DNA of 5,532 nucleotides from Candidatus Borrarchaeota archaeon (GCA_016840645.1 JAEORY010000302.1:1-5532); one strand, 5' to 3'. Positions 1 to 5,042 are shown, counted from the first letter of the stretch. Numbers and translations: made by a program. Notes: generated from the letters alone by a model not told the origin.

Positions 1-465
1 TTCCAGGCCCGCTCGGTCTCCTCGGTACGCTACTAAGCCATAGGAAGAAATACAAAAAATCTCAAAGAATACGAAAAGATTGAAAATATCTCCCGTAAGC
101 ACGACACCCGTAGCACCTGTAAGAAGCAGTAGATAGAGCATGTGGTATTTTTCTGTCGCTCCCTCCTTAATGTATGCCAATGCATAGATCGCAACGACAA
201 GCCCTGCCAAAGCGATCAGGCTTGATAAGAGTATGCCTATAGGACCCGCTACGATGCTGATGCAGAAAGGCGGCGGAAAGCCCCCAATATGGACGACGAT
301 GGGATCTTTCAGTACTTCAGGAATCAACGTCAGAGTAATAACAAAATTAAAAATAAAAGCCGCGACGGGGATATATTTAATCAGTCTTTTTGAAATAAAT
401 CCTAGAAGGGGGATAGCGAAAGCAAGTCCTAATGGAACAGCAACTAAAAGGACAGGGTTTACCAT
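1..465 (-). CDS. mnhD: Mrp/Mbh-type antiporter subunit D, NuoN/NuoM-like (partial, 5' end only)
   Basis: An open frame from ATG at 463-465 to the left edge gives the first 155 residues; the C-terminal two thirds or so lie outside. It is a polytopic membrane protein of the proton-conducting NuoL/M/N-MrpA/D family, which moves H+ (or exchanges Na+ and H+) across the inner membrane. Hydrophobic segments lie near residues 4-23, 32-48, 70-98 and 110-125. The family signature LTGDIFNLFVFFEI is at residues 123-136 and contains the conserved membrane glutamate (E135) needed for ion transport in homologues. The start is supported by AAAGGAG (471-477) five bases upstream, inside mnhC, and the two genes overlap by 7 bases. 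The calls MnhD and MbhH (the corresponding hydrogenase-linked subunit) cannot be separated here. The family assignment is firm; the exact subtype is not. Confidence 0.93.
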   Translation of the reverse strand, partial: MVNPVLLVAVPLGLAFAIPLLGFISKRLIKYIPVAAFIFNFVITLTLIPEVLKDPIVVHIGGFPPPFCISIVAGPIGILLSSLIALAGLVVAIYALAYIKEGATEKYHMLYLLLLTGATGVVLTGDIFNLFVFFEIFCISSYGLVAYRGDRAGLE

Positions 466-836
466 CTTTGCTCCTTTATTTGTCGTAGATCGAGTACACC
501 GTAGTGTTGATACAATCGGATGGCCAAAGATAGAGCCAGCGCCAGAACGGCCACGCCGATGACGATGGCCGTCAGCACCAATGCCTGAGGAACGGGATCC
601 ACCATGCGTTCGGCCTCAATGGAGGAATTCGAAAATATGGGAGCCGTACCTTTACTAATATAACCGACAGCCACAAGAAACAGATTCACGCCTGTTTCCA
701 GAATACTAAGGCCGATGATCACTTTGATCAGGTTATGCTTCACCAGCATGATAAACAGCCCGATGAATATAAGCCCAAAGGCCCCAATGTAATAACTATA
801 ACTCTGTAAAAAAGTCACCACGTTAGACATATCCAT
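459..836 (-). CDS. mnhC: Mrp/Mbh-type antiporter subunit C, NuoK-like
   Basis: A 125-residue membrane protein of the MnhC/MrpC/NuoK family, about the usual length (100-125). There are three predicted membrane helices, near residues 17-32, 36-58 and 85-106. The conserved NuoK-type glutamate is E47 in the segment GLSILETGVNLFL. The canonical MnhC stretch DPVPQALVLTAIVIG is at residues 80-94. In homologues this subunit packs beside the D subunit and contributes to the ion path. The start at 836 is preferred because AGGAGAT (841-847) sits 4 bases upstream; M3 is a possible alternative. It follows the MnhB fusion gene after 27 bases and overlaps mnhD by 7 bases, so translational coupling is likely. 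Confidence 0.95.
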   Translation of the reverse strand: MDMSNVVTFLQSYSYYIGAFGLIFIGLFIMLVKHNLIKVIIGLSILETGVNLFLVAVGYISKGTAPIFSNSSIEAERMVDPVPQALVLTAIVIGVAVLALALSLAIRLYQHYGVLDLRQIKEQRW

Positions 837-863
837 CTCTATCTCCTATAATCCCAGGCGTGA

Positions 864-1550
864 TCATTCACTTTCCTCCACAAGGTGATCGATCACCCCG
901 GCTAGCTCTGACCCCACTTTAAATCCGATGGCAATATAAATAATCGGAATGACACCCGCACTGAACAACGTATTGAGCTCACCCTTTGGCAGATAGTTCG
1001 AAAGAAAATAGTGCCCGCCTACGGCTAAACCCACCAGACCTATGATGATAAAAGCCAGACCACCCAGAGACTCTATGGTTTTACTTCCAGTCTCACTGAT
1101 GCGTCTTCCTCTGCAGCCCAGATAGACGAGAACAAAGGCCGATGCAATGATGGCACCTCCCTGAAAACCACCACCGGGTGTGAGATGGCCATGGATGAAT
1201 ATATACGTGCCATAAAGAAGAATCAGAGGGAATAGGAATCGGCAGCCCGTAAAGAGCACTAAACTGGCTGGTTCGATTTGTCTCTTTTCTTTTTTTCGGC
1301 GTGTTGCCAGAACAGCTCCCAAGCCCGTTGCCGCCACAAAAAGTACCGTCACTTCGCCCAGGGTATCAAAACCTCGATAATTAAGGACCACCGACGTAAC
1401 GATGTTCGTAGCTCCGGTCTCTTCCCTGCCTTTATCGATATAGTGGGTACCGACCTTTGTTTTGGGCTCACCAAAGGGAACGTGGTCCAGAGACAAACCG
1501 ATTCCCACAGCAATAACAGCCAATAAAATAATACTGATGACGCTTCTCAT
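864..1550 (-). CDS. mnhB: Fused MbhE-like and MnhB subunit of Mrp/Mbh-type antiporter
   Basis: A 228-residue membrane protein joining two modules. Residues 1-85 resemble MbhE, equivalent to the C-terminal tail of MrpA: a first helix at about 4-20, a polar stretch, then NIVTSVVLNYRGFDTLGE at 49-66 and a second helix to about 82. Residues 95-228 are MnhB/MrpB: helices near 96-118, 131-147, 162-180 and 195-212, with the family signature HGHLTPGGGFQGG at 120-132. Plain MrpB proteins are about 140 residues, so the extra length is the MbhE part. MnhB is a structural, non-pumping subunit required for antiporter assembly in studied Mrp systems. The gene overlaps the upstream DUF4040 gene by 4 bases (ATGA) and precedes mnhC by 27 bases. 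Such fusions occur elsewhere in bacterial Mrp-like clusters. The domain calls are firm. Confidence 0.94.
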   Translation of the reverse strand: MRSVISIILLAVIAVGIGLSLDHVPFGEPKTKVGTHYIDKGREETGATNIVTSVVLNYRGFDTLGEVTVLFVAATGLGAVLATRRKKEKRQIEPASLVLFTGCRFLFPLILLYGTYIFIHGHLTPGGGFQGGAIIASAFVLVYLGCRGRRISETGSKTIESLGGLAFIIIGLVGLAVGGHYFLSNYLPKGELNTLFSAGVIPIIYIAIGFKVGSELAGVIDHLVEESE

Positions 1551-1786
1551 TCCTCGTACCTCTTGGTTCGTCTGATAGCAACGATAAACACAGCGGTAAC
1601 CAATGCGGCTCCGATTGATGCCTCCGCCATAGCGACATCCGGTGCCTGTAAGAAATAAAACAGAATCGCCGCAATTAAGCTGACCATGCAGGAAGCAATC
1701 ACCGCACTCATTAAATCTTTGAAAATGAGCGCTGCTATCGCTGTGACAAGCATCAGAATGATTAAGAAAGAAACCAGGATTATCAT
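1547..1786 (-). CDS. DUF4040/MbhD-like antiporter subunit (stand-alone piece of MrpA C-terminus)
   Basis: A 79-residue, almost wholly hydrophobic protein with three predicted helices (about 2-20, 23-45, 51-71) and a basic tail. The stretch LQAPDVAMAEASIGAALVT (residues 46-64) is the hallmark of the MbhD/DUF4040 family, which in classic Mrp operons forms part of the C-terminal region of the large MrpA subunit. Here it is an independent gene, as in archaeal Mbh and Mbs clusters. E55 is the likely equivalent of a conserved membrane acidic residue in the family. The start at 1786 has AAGGAGA (1791-1797) 4 bases upstream. The gene overlaps mnhG and the MbhE-MnhB gene by 4 bases each. Some databases label such proteins MnhB-related or hydrogenase subunit; no accepted bacterial symbol applies. 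Confidence 0.9.
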   Translation of the reverse strand: MIILVSFLIILMLVTAIAALIFKDLMSAVIASCMVSLIAAILFYFLQAPDVAMAEASIGAALVTAVFIVAIRRTKRYEE

Positions 1787-2115
1787 GCTATCTCCTTAAA
1801 TTCATCAAAATCTTCTGTCTTATCCACCACACTTTGATCACAGAGAACAACGCCATCCTTGCGGGAAGCTCTGGCTATCGCATGACTGGAAATGGGATTG
1901 GTCACCATGATAAAAAGTGCGATGAGTACAGATTTCCAGAACCAGCCAGGCTGCATGATTCCGACCCCAACAATCGTCAGAAAAGCGCCCAGTGTTGTGC
2001 ACTTTGTCCCGGCCTGAATTCGGTTATATACGTCCGGAAGTCTAAGCACACCCAAATTACCCAGAAATAGGAAGAGCACTCCAATTCCGGTTATAACCAG
2101 TCCAAACATCTGCAT
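1783..2115 (-). CDS. mnhG: Mrp/Mbh-type antiporter subunit G (PhaG/MnhG family)
   Basis: A 110-residue protein of the MnhG_PhaG family, at the usual length. The segment GVLRLPDVYNRIQAGTKCTT (residues 22-41) is the diagnostic loop, with helices before it (about 4-22), after it (about 42-56) and near 60-78. The soluble acidic C-terminus (about 90-110) is lineage-variable. MnhG is one of the small accessory subunits (with E and F) needed for a stable antiporter complex. The ATG directly follows the mnhF stop codon, and GGGG (2122-2125) lies 6 bases upstream. A second methionine at residue 3 is also possible. The 3' end overlaps the DUF4040 gene by 4 bases. Confidence 0.95.
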   Translation of the reverse strand: MQMFGLVITGIGVLFLFLGNLGVLRLPDVYNRIQAGTKCTTLGAFLTIVGVGIMQPGWFWKSVLIALFIMVTNPISSHAIARASRKDGVVLCDQSVVDKTEDFDEFKEIA

Positions 2116-2376
2116 TTATATTCCCCTTTCTAAAAACCTGGCTATGGCAACCAATCCAAGAAAAGCTAATAAAGAATACACCAGGGCGACATCCAAATAA
2201 ACATATCTCTCGAATAGAAAGCCTAAAAGAACGAGTAAAGCGACAACCGTTGTGGTAATCGTATCCACTGCCACAGCTCGATCAGAAGCAGTCGGACCTT
2301 TCAGCATACGCAAAAGGCAAAGAAAAATGCCTATGCCTATTACCACCAAGAAAGCGAGAATAATGGTCTCATTCAT
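2116..2376 (-). CDS. mnhF: Mrp/Mbh-type antiporter subunit F
   Basis: An 86-residue protein with three predicted membrane helices (about 4-22, 37-54, 58-80), typical of MnhF/MrpF/PhaF. Conserved features are LLRMLKGPTASDRAVAVDTI (residues 21-40) between helices 1 and 2 and the YLDVALVYSLLAFLG stretch near 60-74. In the Mrp complex F sits with E and G as a small membrane subunit; loss of any of them disturbs antiport in studied bacteria. It overlaps mnhE by 4 bases (ATGA) and its stop codon abuts the start of mnhG, so it is firmly within the operon. Confidence 0.95.
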   Translation of the reverse strand: MNETIILAFLVVIGIGIFLCLLRMLKGPTASDRAVAVDTITTTVVALLVLLGFLFERYVYLDVALVYSLLAFLGLVAIARFLERGI

Positions 2377-2894
2377 GCAAATATCACCCTCAAATATTTT
2401 TCAAATCGTTCACCAATGATCTTTGTGGCCTCTTCTGTTTCTGTAGACTGAACATTGATCCAATGAATGAGGAGCTTGTCACCCAGGATGTCCAGCGTAA
2501 ACGTTCCTGGTGTTAAAGTAATAGAATTCGCCAGTACCAACTTTGCGATGTCCTGTTTCAGCGTTGTCTTGATGACTACAATGCCTGGCTTGATGGGCAT
2601 CTTTGGATGAATCACCCGGTAGGCAACGTCTACATTGGCCTTCACGATCTCATAGAAAAGCACGACAATATAGACGAGGGTATACGCAATTCGTTTTACA
2701 CTGAACGGAGGCAGTCCTAATTCAAGATAGTTTTTATGTAAAAATAAGGAAAGAATGAAACTCAGAAGAACACCAATGCTGAGTTCCTGCCAATGAAAGC
2801 TTGATGTGAGGGCAAGCCAAATGACCACGAGAATAAGAAATAAATAAATAAAATTTCTCCCTCGATCAGTTGCTGTATAAGCCATTTCACCCAT
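2373..2894 (-). CDS. mnhE: Mrp/Mbh-type antiporter subunit E
   Basis: A 173-residue MnhE/MrpE protein, slightly longer than the usual 155-165 because of a polar N-terminus (residues 1-14). Hydrophobic helices lie near 15-31, 38-52 and 66-85, followed by a cytoplasmic domain with the signature LVLANSITLTPGT (residues 119-131). The start at 2894 is favoured over the internal Met4 because GAAAGGA (2904-2910) lies 9 bases upstream. It is the first antiporter gene, 71 bases after the rex stop codon. The gap shows no clear terminator, so cotranscription with rex is likely, although a weak internal promoter cannot be excluded. A 5-base stem (2910-2923) touches the ribosome binding site; its role is unknown. 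Confidence 0.95.
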   Translation of the reverse strand: MGEMAYTATDRGRNFIYLFLILVVIWLALTSSFHWQELSIGVLLSFILSLFLHKNYLELGLPPFSVKRIAYTLVYIVVLFYEIVKANVDVAYRVIHPKMPIKPGIVVIKTTLKQDIAKLVLANSITLTPGTFTLDILGDKLLIHWINVQSTETEEATKIIGERFEKYLRVIFA

Positions 2895-2965
2895 CTATGA
2901 ATGTCCTTTCTCTTATCAAAGAGATGTATGTGTTCTTGTTTAGGCTACTATTAAACCAAATCCAT

Positions 2966-3601
2966 TTATTTCTTTGATGGGGTGTCTACAGAGGAATAAT
3001 AGACCAGTCGCGCCATCTCAGTACTCAAATCGACACAAGTGACTTTAATATTATCCGGCATAGCCAATTGGCATGGAGCAAAAGACAAAATGGCATTGAC
3101 ACCCGCTTTTGCCAAACGACGGGCTATGATAGGTGCTACGGATTCGGGTATGGCCAGGATGGCTAATTGGATTCCCTCGGACTTGACCCTCGCCTCTAAG
3201 TTTGCCATATCTTCGATGGTTATCTTTTTGATTTTACGCCCGATTTTTTTGGGATTATCATCGAAAGCCATGACAATTTTAAATCCTTCAGATTCGAAAC
3301 CTGAAAAAGCAAGCAATGCTTTACCGATGTTACCGACACCCACCAGAGCCACTTTTTTTGGCGGATCGAGATTAAGTATCTCACGAATTTTTTGGGTTAA
3401 GTCTTTGACATTGTATCCAACGCCCCGCGTTCCCAATTCGCCAAAATAGGAAAAATCTTTTCGTATGATGGCAGGATTAATATTACAAACTTCGGCAAGC
3501 CGGGAAGACGAAACGATTTCCGTTCCTTCTTTCGCAAGACACACAAAGGCCCTGAAGTAAGGAAAAAGTCTGCCGATCGTTTCGTTGGGGATTGACTTCA
3601 T
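2966..3601 (-). CDS. rex: Redox-sensing transcriptional repressor Rex
   Basis: A 211-residue protein, the normal Rex length. Residues 1-76 form the winged-helix DNA-binding domain with the canonical segment IRKDFSYFGELGTRGVGY (46-63). Residues 82-200 form the Rossmann domain with the nucleotide-binding loop GVGNIGKAL (88-96) and the acidic turn AFDDNPKKIG (112-121). The conserved C-terminal block CVDLSTEMARLVYY follows. Rex dimers bind operators when NAD+ is high and release them as NADH rises, derepressing fermentation, respiration and hydrogen-metabolism genes. The gene has its own strong promoter and an operator 7 bases upstream of the start codon, indicating autorepression. The start is backed by AAGGAA (3605-3610). 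The Mrp/Mbh-like genes follow on the same strand. Identification is secure. Confidence 0.97.
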   Translation of the reverse strand: MKSIPNETIGRLFPYFRAFVCLAKEGTEIVSSSRLAEVCNINPAIIRKDFSYFGELGTRGVGYNVKDLTQKIREILNLDPPKKVALVGVGNIGKALLAFSGFESEGFKIVMAFDDNPKKIGRKIKKITIEDMANLEARVKSEGIQLAILAIPESVAPIIARRLAKAGVNAILSFAPCQLAMPDNIKVTCVDLSTEMARLVYYSSVDTPSKK

Positions 3602-3604
3602 GAT

Positions 3605-3610
3605 TTCCTT
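3605..3610 (-). promoter_or_regulatory. rex ribosome binding site, overlapping the Rex operator
   Basis: On the minus strand AAGGAA lies 3 bases (5 from the AAGG core) before the ATG at 3601. Its two upstream bases fall inside the operator dyad at 3609-3626. Operator and translation start are therefore packed into about 25 bases. Confidence 0.7.
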
Positions 3611-3626
3611 GTGATCGTGATCACAT
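3609..3626. promoter_or_regulatory. Rex operator (Rex box)
   Basis: The plus-strand sequence TTGTGATCGTGATCACAT matches the known Rex-box layout TTGTGA, six bases, TCACAA at 11 of 12 positions, and TGTGATC/GATCACA is a perfect 7-base inverted repeat with a 2-base centre. It covers about +7 to +24 of the predicted rex transcript, where bound repressor would block or stall polymerase. The right half-site TCACAT is directly repeated (3621-3626 and 3627-3632), giving a third half-site toward the promoter. The binding partner is inferred from the adjacent rex gene. Confidence 0.85.
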
Positions 3627-3638
3627 TCACATGGCCCT

Positions 3639-3667
3639 ATTATAAAATATATTCTTCAGAAAGTCAA
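3639..3667 (-). promoter_or_regulatory. sigma70-type promoter of rex (and probably the antiporter operon)
   Basis: On the minus strand the -35 box is TTGACT (3662-3667, five of six consensus bases) and the -10 box is a perfect TATAAT (3639-3644), separated by exactly 17 bases. The predicted start point is near 3632, giving a leader of about 30 bases that contains the Rex operator and the ribosome binding site. This is the best promoter in the window. Confidence 0.85.
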
Positions 3668-3689
3668 GTACTTTCTCAATAAAATAAAC

Positions 3690-3830
3690 CTATTTTTTCA
3701 CTCTATTATTATTTATGTATTGGATTGTCAGCTTTATTTTGTCATCCGTATGCTCAACTACGAATATCTCCTTTTCCTGGGCTTTCACGATCCGGTAAAT
3801 AAAAGGAATCCTATTAAGTAAGTAAAAATC
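3690..3830 (-). pseudogene. Decayed C-terminal gene fragment, family unrecognised
   Basis: A 46-residue minus-strand frame lies between a TAA (3831-3833) and a TAG (3690-3692). It has no ATG and no ribosome binding site, yet the composition is protein-like: hydrophobic start, then IVKAQEKEIFVVEHTDDKIK and an Asn/Lys-rich end. Upstream, a second frame reads a lysine/acid-rich stretch into the same place and would join this one if a single T were added to the T run at about 3824-3828, suggesting a frameshift in a once longer gene. No intact frame extends further up. It ends 23 bases before the rex -35 box. It may be the 3' remnant of the ancestral upstream neighbour of rex. I do not recognise the family, and chance cannot be excluded. 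Confidence 0.35.
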
Positions 3831-4024
3831 TTATCTTCTTTGATCTAATGGATCCCCAACGCGTTCTATACGTTAAGGTCCGATCTATTGATGACCCAAC
3901 TAGGTAAAGTCTTTAAATAGGATGATATTTAATATTTTATTAATATTGATAAATTGAATTGCTTCTTCTTGTGTTGAATCTCTTCATCCCTACGGTATTG
4001 CTCCGATTCTCAATTGTTTTTTTA
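3831..4024. other. Intergenic AT-rich stretch, no feature supported
   Basis: Between the gene remnant and the zinc-ribbon gene all six frames are broken by stops within about 30 codons. There are short A/T runs but no hairpin followed by a T run that would terminate the zinc-ribbon transcript. Confidence 0.5.
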
Positions 4025-4261
4025 TCACAATCCTTTAGTCATTTGTGATCCACACTGAGGACATATAATTCCATAACAAGGTTTTCCCGGCTGGCGCGGC
4101 CATTTATAATGACAATTCGGACAAAAACAATTTCCCGGTCTCCCAAATTCGGTTCTTCTACTACTTTTAGCACTTTGTTCTTCATTTGCGTTTCCCACAC
4201 CAGAATCCGTATCCGCTCCTTGTCCACGTCTTTCAGAATCTATATTATTTTTTACTTTCAT
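4025..4261 (-). CDS. Small six-cysteine zinc-ribbon protein
   Basis: A 78-residue protein. Residues 1-43 are hydrophilic, rich in Ser, Asn, Glu, Arg and Gly, and probably disordered. Residues 44-78 form a compact metal-binding ribbon with cysteines at 45, 47, 50, 62, 67 and 70 (CFCPNC, then PGKPCY, then CPQC) and an MTKG tail. Bacterial proteins with a CxCPxC, Gly-x-Pro-Cys, CPxCG, MT(R/K) layout are known as small stand-alone or tail domains; their biochemical role is mostly undefined. The start at 4261 has an excellent AAAAGGAG (4268-4275) six bases upstream. The gene is monocistronic, about 360 bases upstream of the rex promoter, in AT-rich sequence. Zn2+ or Fe binding is inferred from the cysteines; DNA, RNA or protein scaffolding are all possible. 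Confidence 0.75.
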   Translation of the reverse strand: MKVKNNIDSERRGQGADTDSGVGNANEEQSAKSSRRTEFGRPGNCFCPNCHYKWPRQPGKPCYGIICPQCGSQMTKGL

Positions 4262-4285
4262 AAAATACTCCTTTTCTCTATAAGG

Positions 4286-4313
4286 AATATATATGGTTAT
4301 AAACGATTAGCAA
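4286..4313 (-). promoter_or_regulatory. Possible promoter of the zinc-ribbon gene
   Basis: On the minus strand TTGCTA (4308-4313) and TATATT (4286-4291) are separated by 16 bases and lie just upstream of the ribosome binding site. In such AT-rich DNA this match can easily occur by chance. Confidence 0.35.
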
Positions 4314-4539
4314 ATCAAATAATTTCGTCTGAAATGAGGTATATTAAATTTCTAACATGAATTGTAGTATTTTTATATTGCATTTTGATATCTAAATATT
4401 ACATAAGGTATGGAGCTATAACGGTTCAGAGTAATTAAGATAGTTAAGGCACTGAAACTAAAAGAAAATTAGATTACTTTAATAGTAATAAAAAAGAGTA
4501 ACAATTCTGGTGGCAGTAACTTCAGATTCACGGTATGTA
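4314..4539. other. AT-rich intergenic stretch, no gene
   Basis: No frame of convincing length exists on either strand. One weak 6-base dyad (ATTACT/AGTAAT, about 4474-4490) lacks a stem long enough for a terminator. No continuation of the kinase reading frame is recognisable here. Confidence 0.5.
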
Positions 4540-4632
4540 TTAGCTTGTGTCCTCAATATTGTATTCCACACCCATCCCACCTTCGCCCAACTTCTAAGCA
4601 ACCTTATGTTGCGAGATAGTTTTGCCTATCAT
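4540..4632 (-). pseudogene. N-terminal relic of a Ser/Thr protein kinase (PknB type)
   Basis: On the minus strand the frame starting with ATG at 4630-4632 reads MIGKTISQHKVA, a TAG stop (4594-4596), KLGEGGMGVEYNIEDTS, then TAA (4540-4542). LGEGGMGVxY is the ATP-binding glycine loop of bacterial Hanks-type kinases. The whole stretch parallels the usual N-terminus of these enzymes, approximately MIGxTISHYxIxEKLGEGGMG followed by VVYKAEDT. Both stops are in the kinase frame, and downstream I find no VALK lysine strand, HRD or DFG motif. The gene is therefore truncated to about 30 codons of a protein of 300 residues or more. A GGCGGA sequence (4641-4646) upstream may be the old ribosome binding site. 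The plus-strand frame at 4510-4731 is only its antisense shadow. The relic is short, so chance resemblance is possible but unlikely given the register. Confidence 0.7.
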
Positions 4633-4681
4633 GCGATATTTTCCGCCTTTATTTGCATTAGGATGACTCAGCAAACAGCAC

Positions 4682-4712
4682 AAATCGGTTTCGGTTGGAA
4701 ATACGATTTTTT
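4682..4712 (+). terminator. Possible weak intrinsic terminator
   Basis: AAATCG (4682-4687) pairs with CGATTT, with an inner TTTC/GAAA pairing, and is followed by a T run ending at 4712. The stem is GC-poor and interrupted, and no plus-strand gene clearly precedes it, so this is tentative. Confidence 0.25.
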
Positions 4713-4727
4713 ATATAGGAATTATTT

Positions 4728-4805
4728 ATGAAAATGTCAAGTGCAAAAACGAAACGTTTATATCAAATTATGAGAATACATTCTCAAAGCAGACCAAATT
4801 GGTAA
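4728..4805 (+). CDS. Small basic ORF of 25 residues, doubtful
   Basis: ATG at 4728 with AGGA seven bases upstream opens a 25-codon frame rich in Lys and Arg (MKMSSAKTKRLYQIMRIHSQ and five more residues). The start resembles the first helix of several small DNA-binding regulators, but the frame stops before any domain is complete. It could be a leader peptide, a truncated regulator relic or chance. A 16-base palindrome (4771-4786) lies inside it. Confidence 0.2.
   Translation: MKMSSAKTKRLYQIMRIHSQSRPNW
4771..4786. repeat. 16-base palindrome TGAGAATACATTCTCA
   Basis: A perfect 7-base inverted repeat (TGAGAAT/ATTCTCA) around AC. Its size and symmetry suit a dimeric repressor site, and it loosely resembles Fur-type 7-1-7 dyads but with a 2-base centre. 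No promoter or target gene is evident beside it, so an operator role is speculative. Confidence 0.4.
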
Positions 4806-4815
4806 CATTTTAAAC

Positions 4816-4929
4816 ATGCATATTAGCTACAAAAAATTAATTGATTATCTTCTTCTGTTCTTTCTTATTTCTATTTCAAACATAAAAGTCAAAATCGTTA
4901 CACCAGATCAACCAAACAGGGATAGCTGA
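4816..4929 (+). pseudogene. Truncated membrane or secreted protein start, doubtful
   Basis: A 37-codon frame begins MHISYKKLIDYLLLFFLISI: a basic N-terminus followed by a hydrophobic run of about 12 residues, as in a signal peptide or first membrane helix. It then turns polar and stops (TGA 4927-4929) 16 bases into the palindromic element that starts at 4914. It may be the start of a gene cut off by that element. There is no clear ribosome binding site and I find no continuation after the element, so chance is equally possible. Confidence 0.2.
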
Positions 4930-4965
4930 ACCGTCCCCGAGGGGACACAAATCCTATCCCTGTTT
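4914..4965. repeat. Nested palindromic element (REP-like), copy 1
   Basis: A 52-base, fully symmetric structure. The outer arms AAACAGGGATAG (4914-4925) and CTATCCCTGTTT (4954-4965) pair perfectly over 12 bases. Two 7-base unpaired spacers follow (4926-4932 and 4947-4953). The inner stem GTCCCC/GGGGAC (4933-4938 and 4941-4946) closes around GA. A weaker outermost pairing of CACCAG (4901-4906) with CTGGGTG (4971-4977) may extend it. There is no T run, so it is not a normal terminator. From memory, short dispersed elements bearing GTCCCC and GGGGACGGTT cores occur in many bacteria and resemble REP sequences mobilised by Y1 (RAYT) transposases; no such transposase is in the window. Confidence 0.8.
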
Positions 4966-5042
4966 CCAAACTGGGTGTGCAATTTATCTTAAGGATTTAC
5001 TAACTAATTTGTGTACAAAAATCAAGGTATTTACTATCTTCT

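Noticed and set aside
233..562. 109-codon plus-strand frame
   Set aside because: It is antisense to mnhD and mnhC, both of which carry clear family signatures and ribosome binding sites. The translated product looks random.
1278..1674. Overlapping frames inside the MbhE-MnhB and DUF4040 genes on both strands
   Set aside because: They are shadows of well-supported membrane subunits and have no ribosome binding sites or recognisable motifs.
2895..2965. Terminator or independent promoter between rex and mnhE
   Set aside because: Only a 5-base stem without a T run and a GTTTA/TAAAC pair are present, and no hexamer pair with proper spacing stands out.
3039..3449. 136-codon plus-strand frame
   Set aside because: It lies wholly antisense to rex, whose motifs are unmistakable.
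4025..4047. TCACAA...TTGTGA inverted pair as a second Rex box
   Set aside because: The half-sites are about 12 bases apart instead of 6, in the wrong register, and lie inside the 3' end of the zinc-ribbon coding sequence.
4510..4731. 73-codon plus-strand frame starting with GTG
   Set aside because: It has no ribosome binding site, and the opposite strand shows the kinase glycine loop, so this frame is an antisense shadow of a relic.
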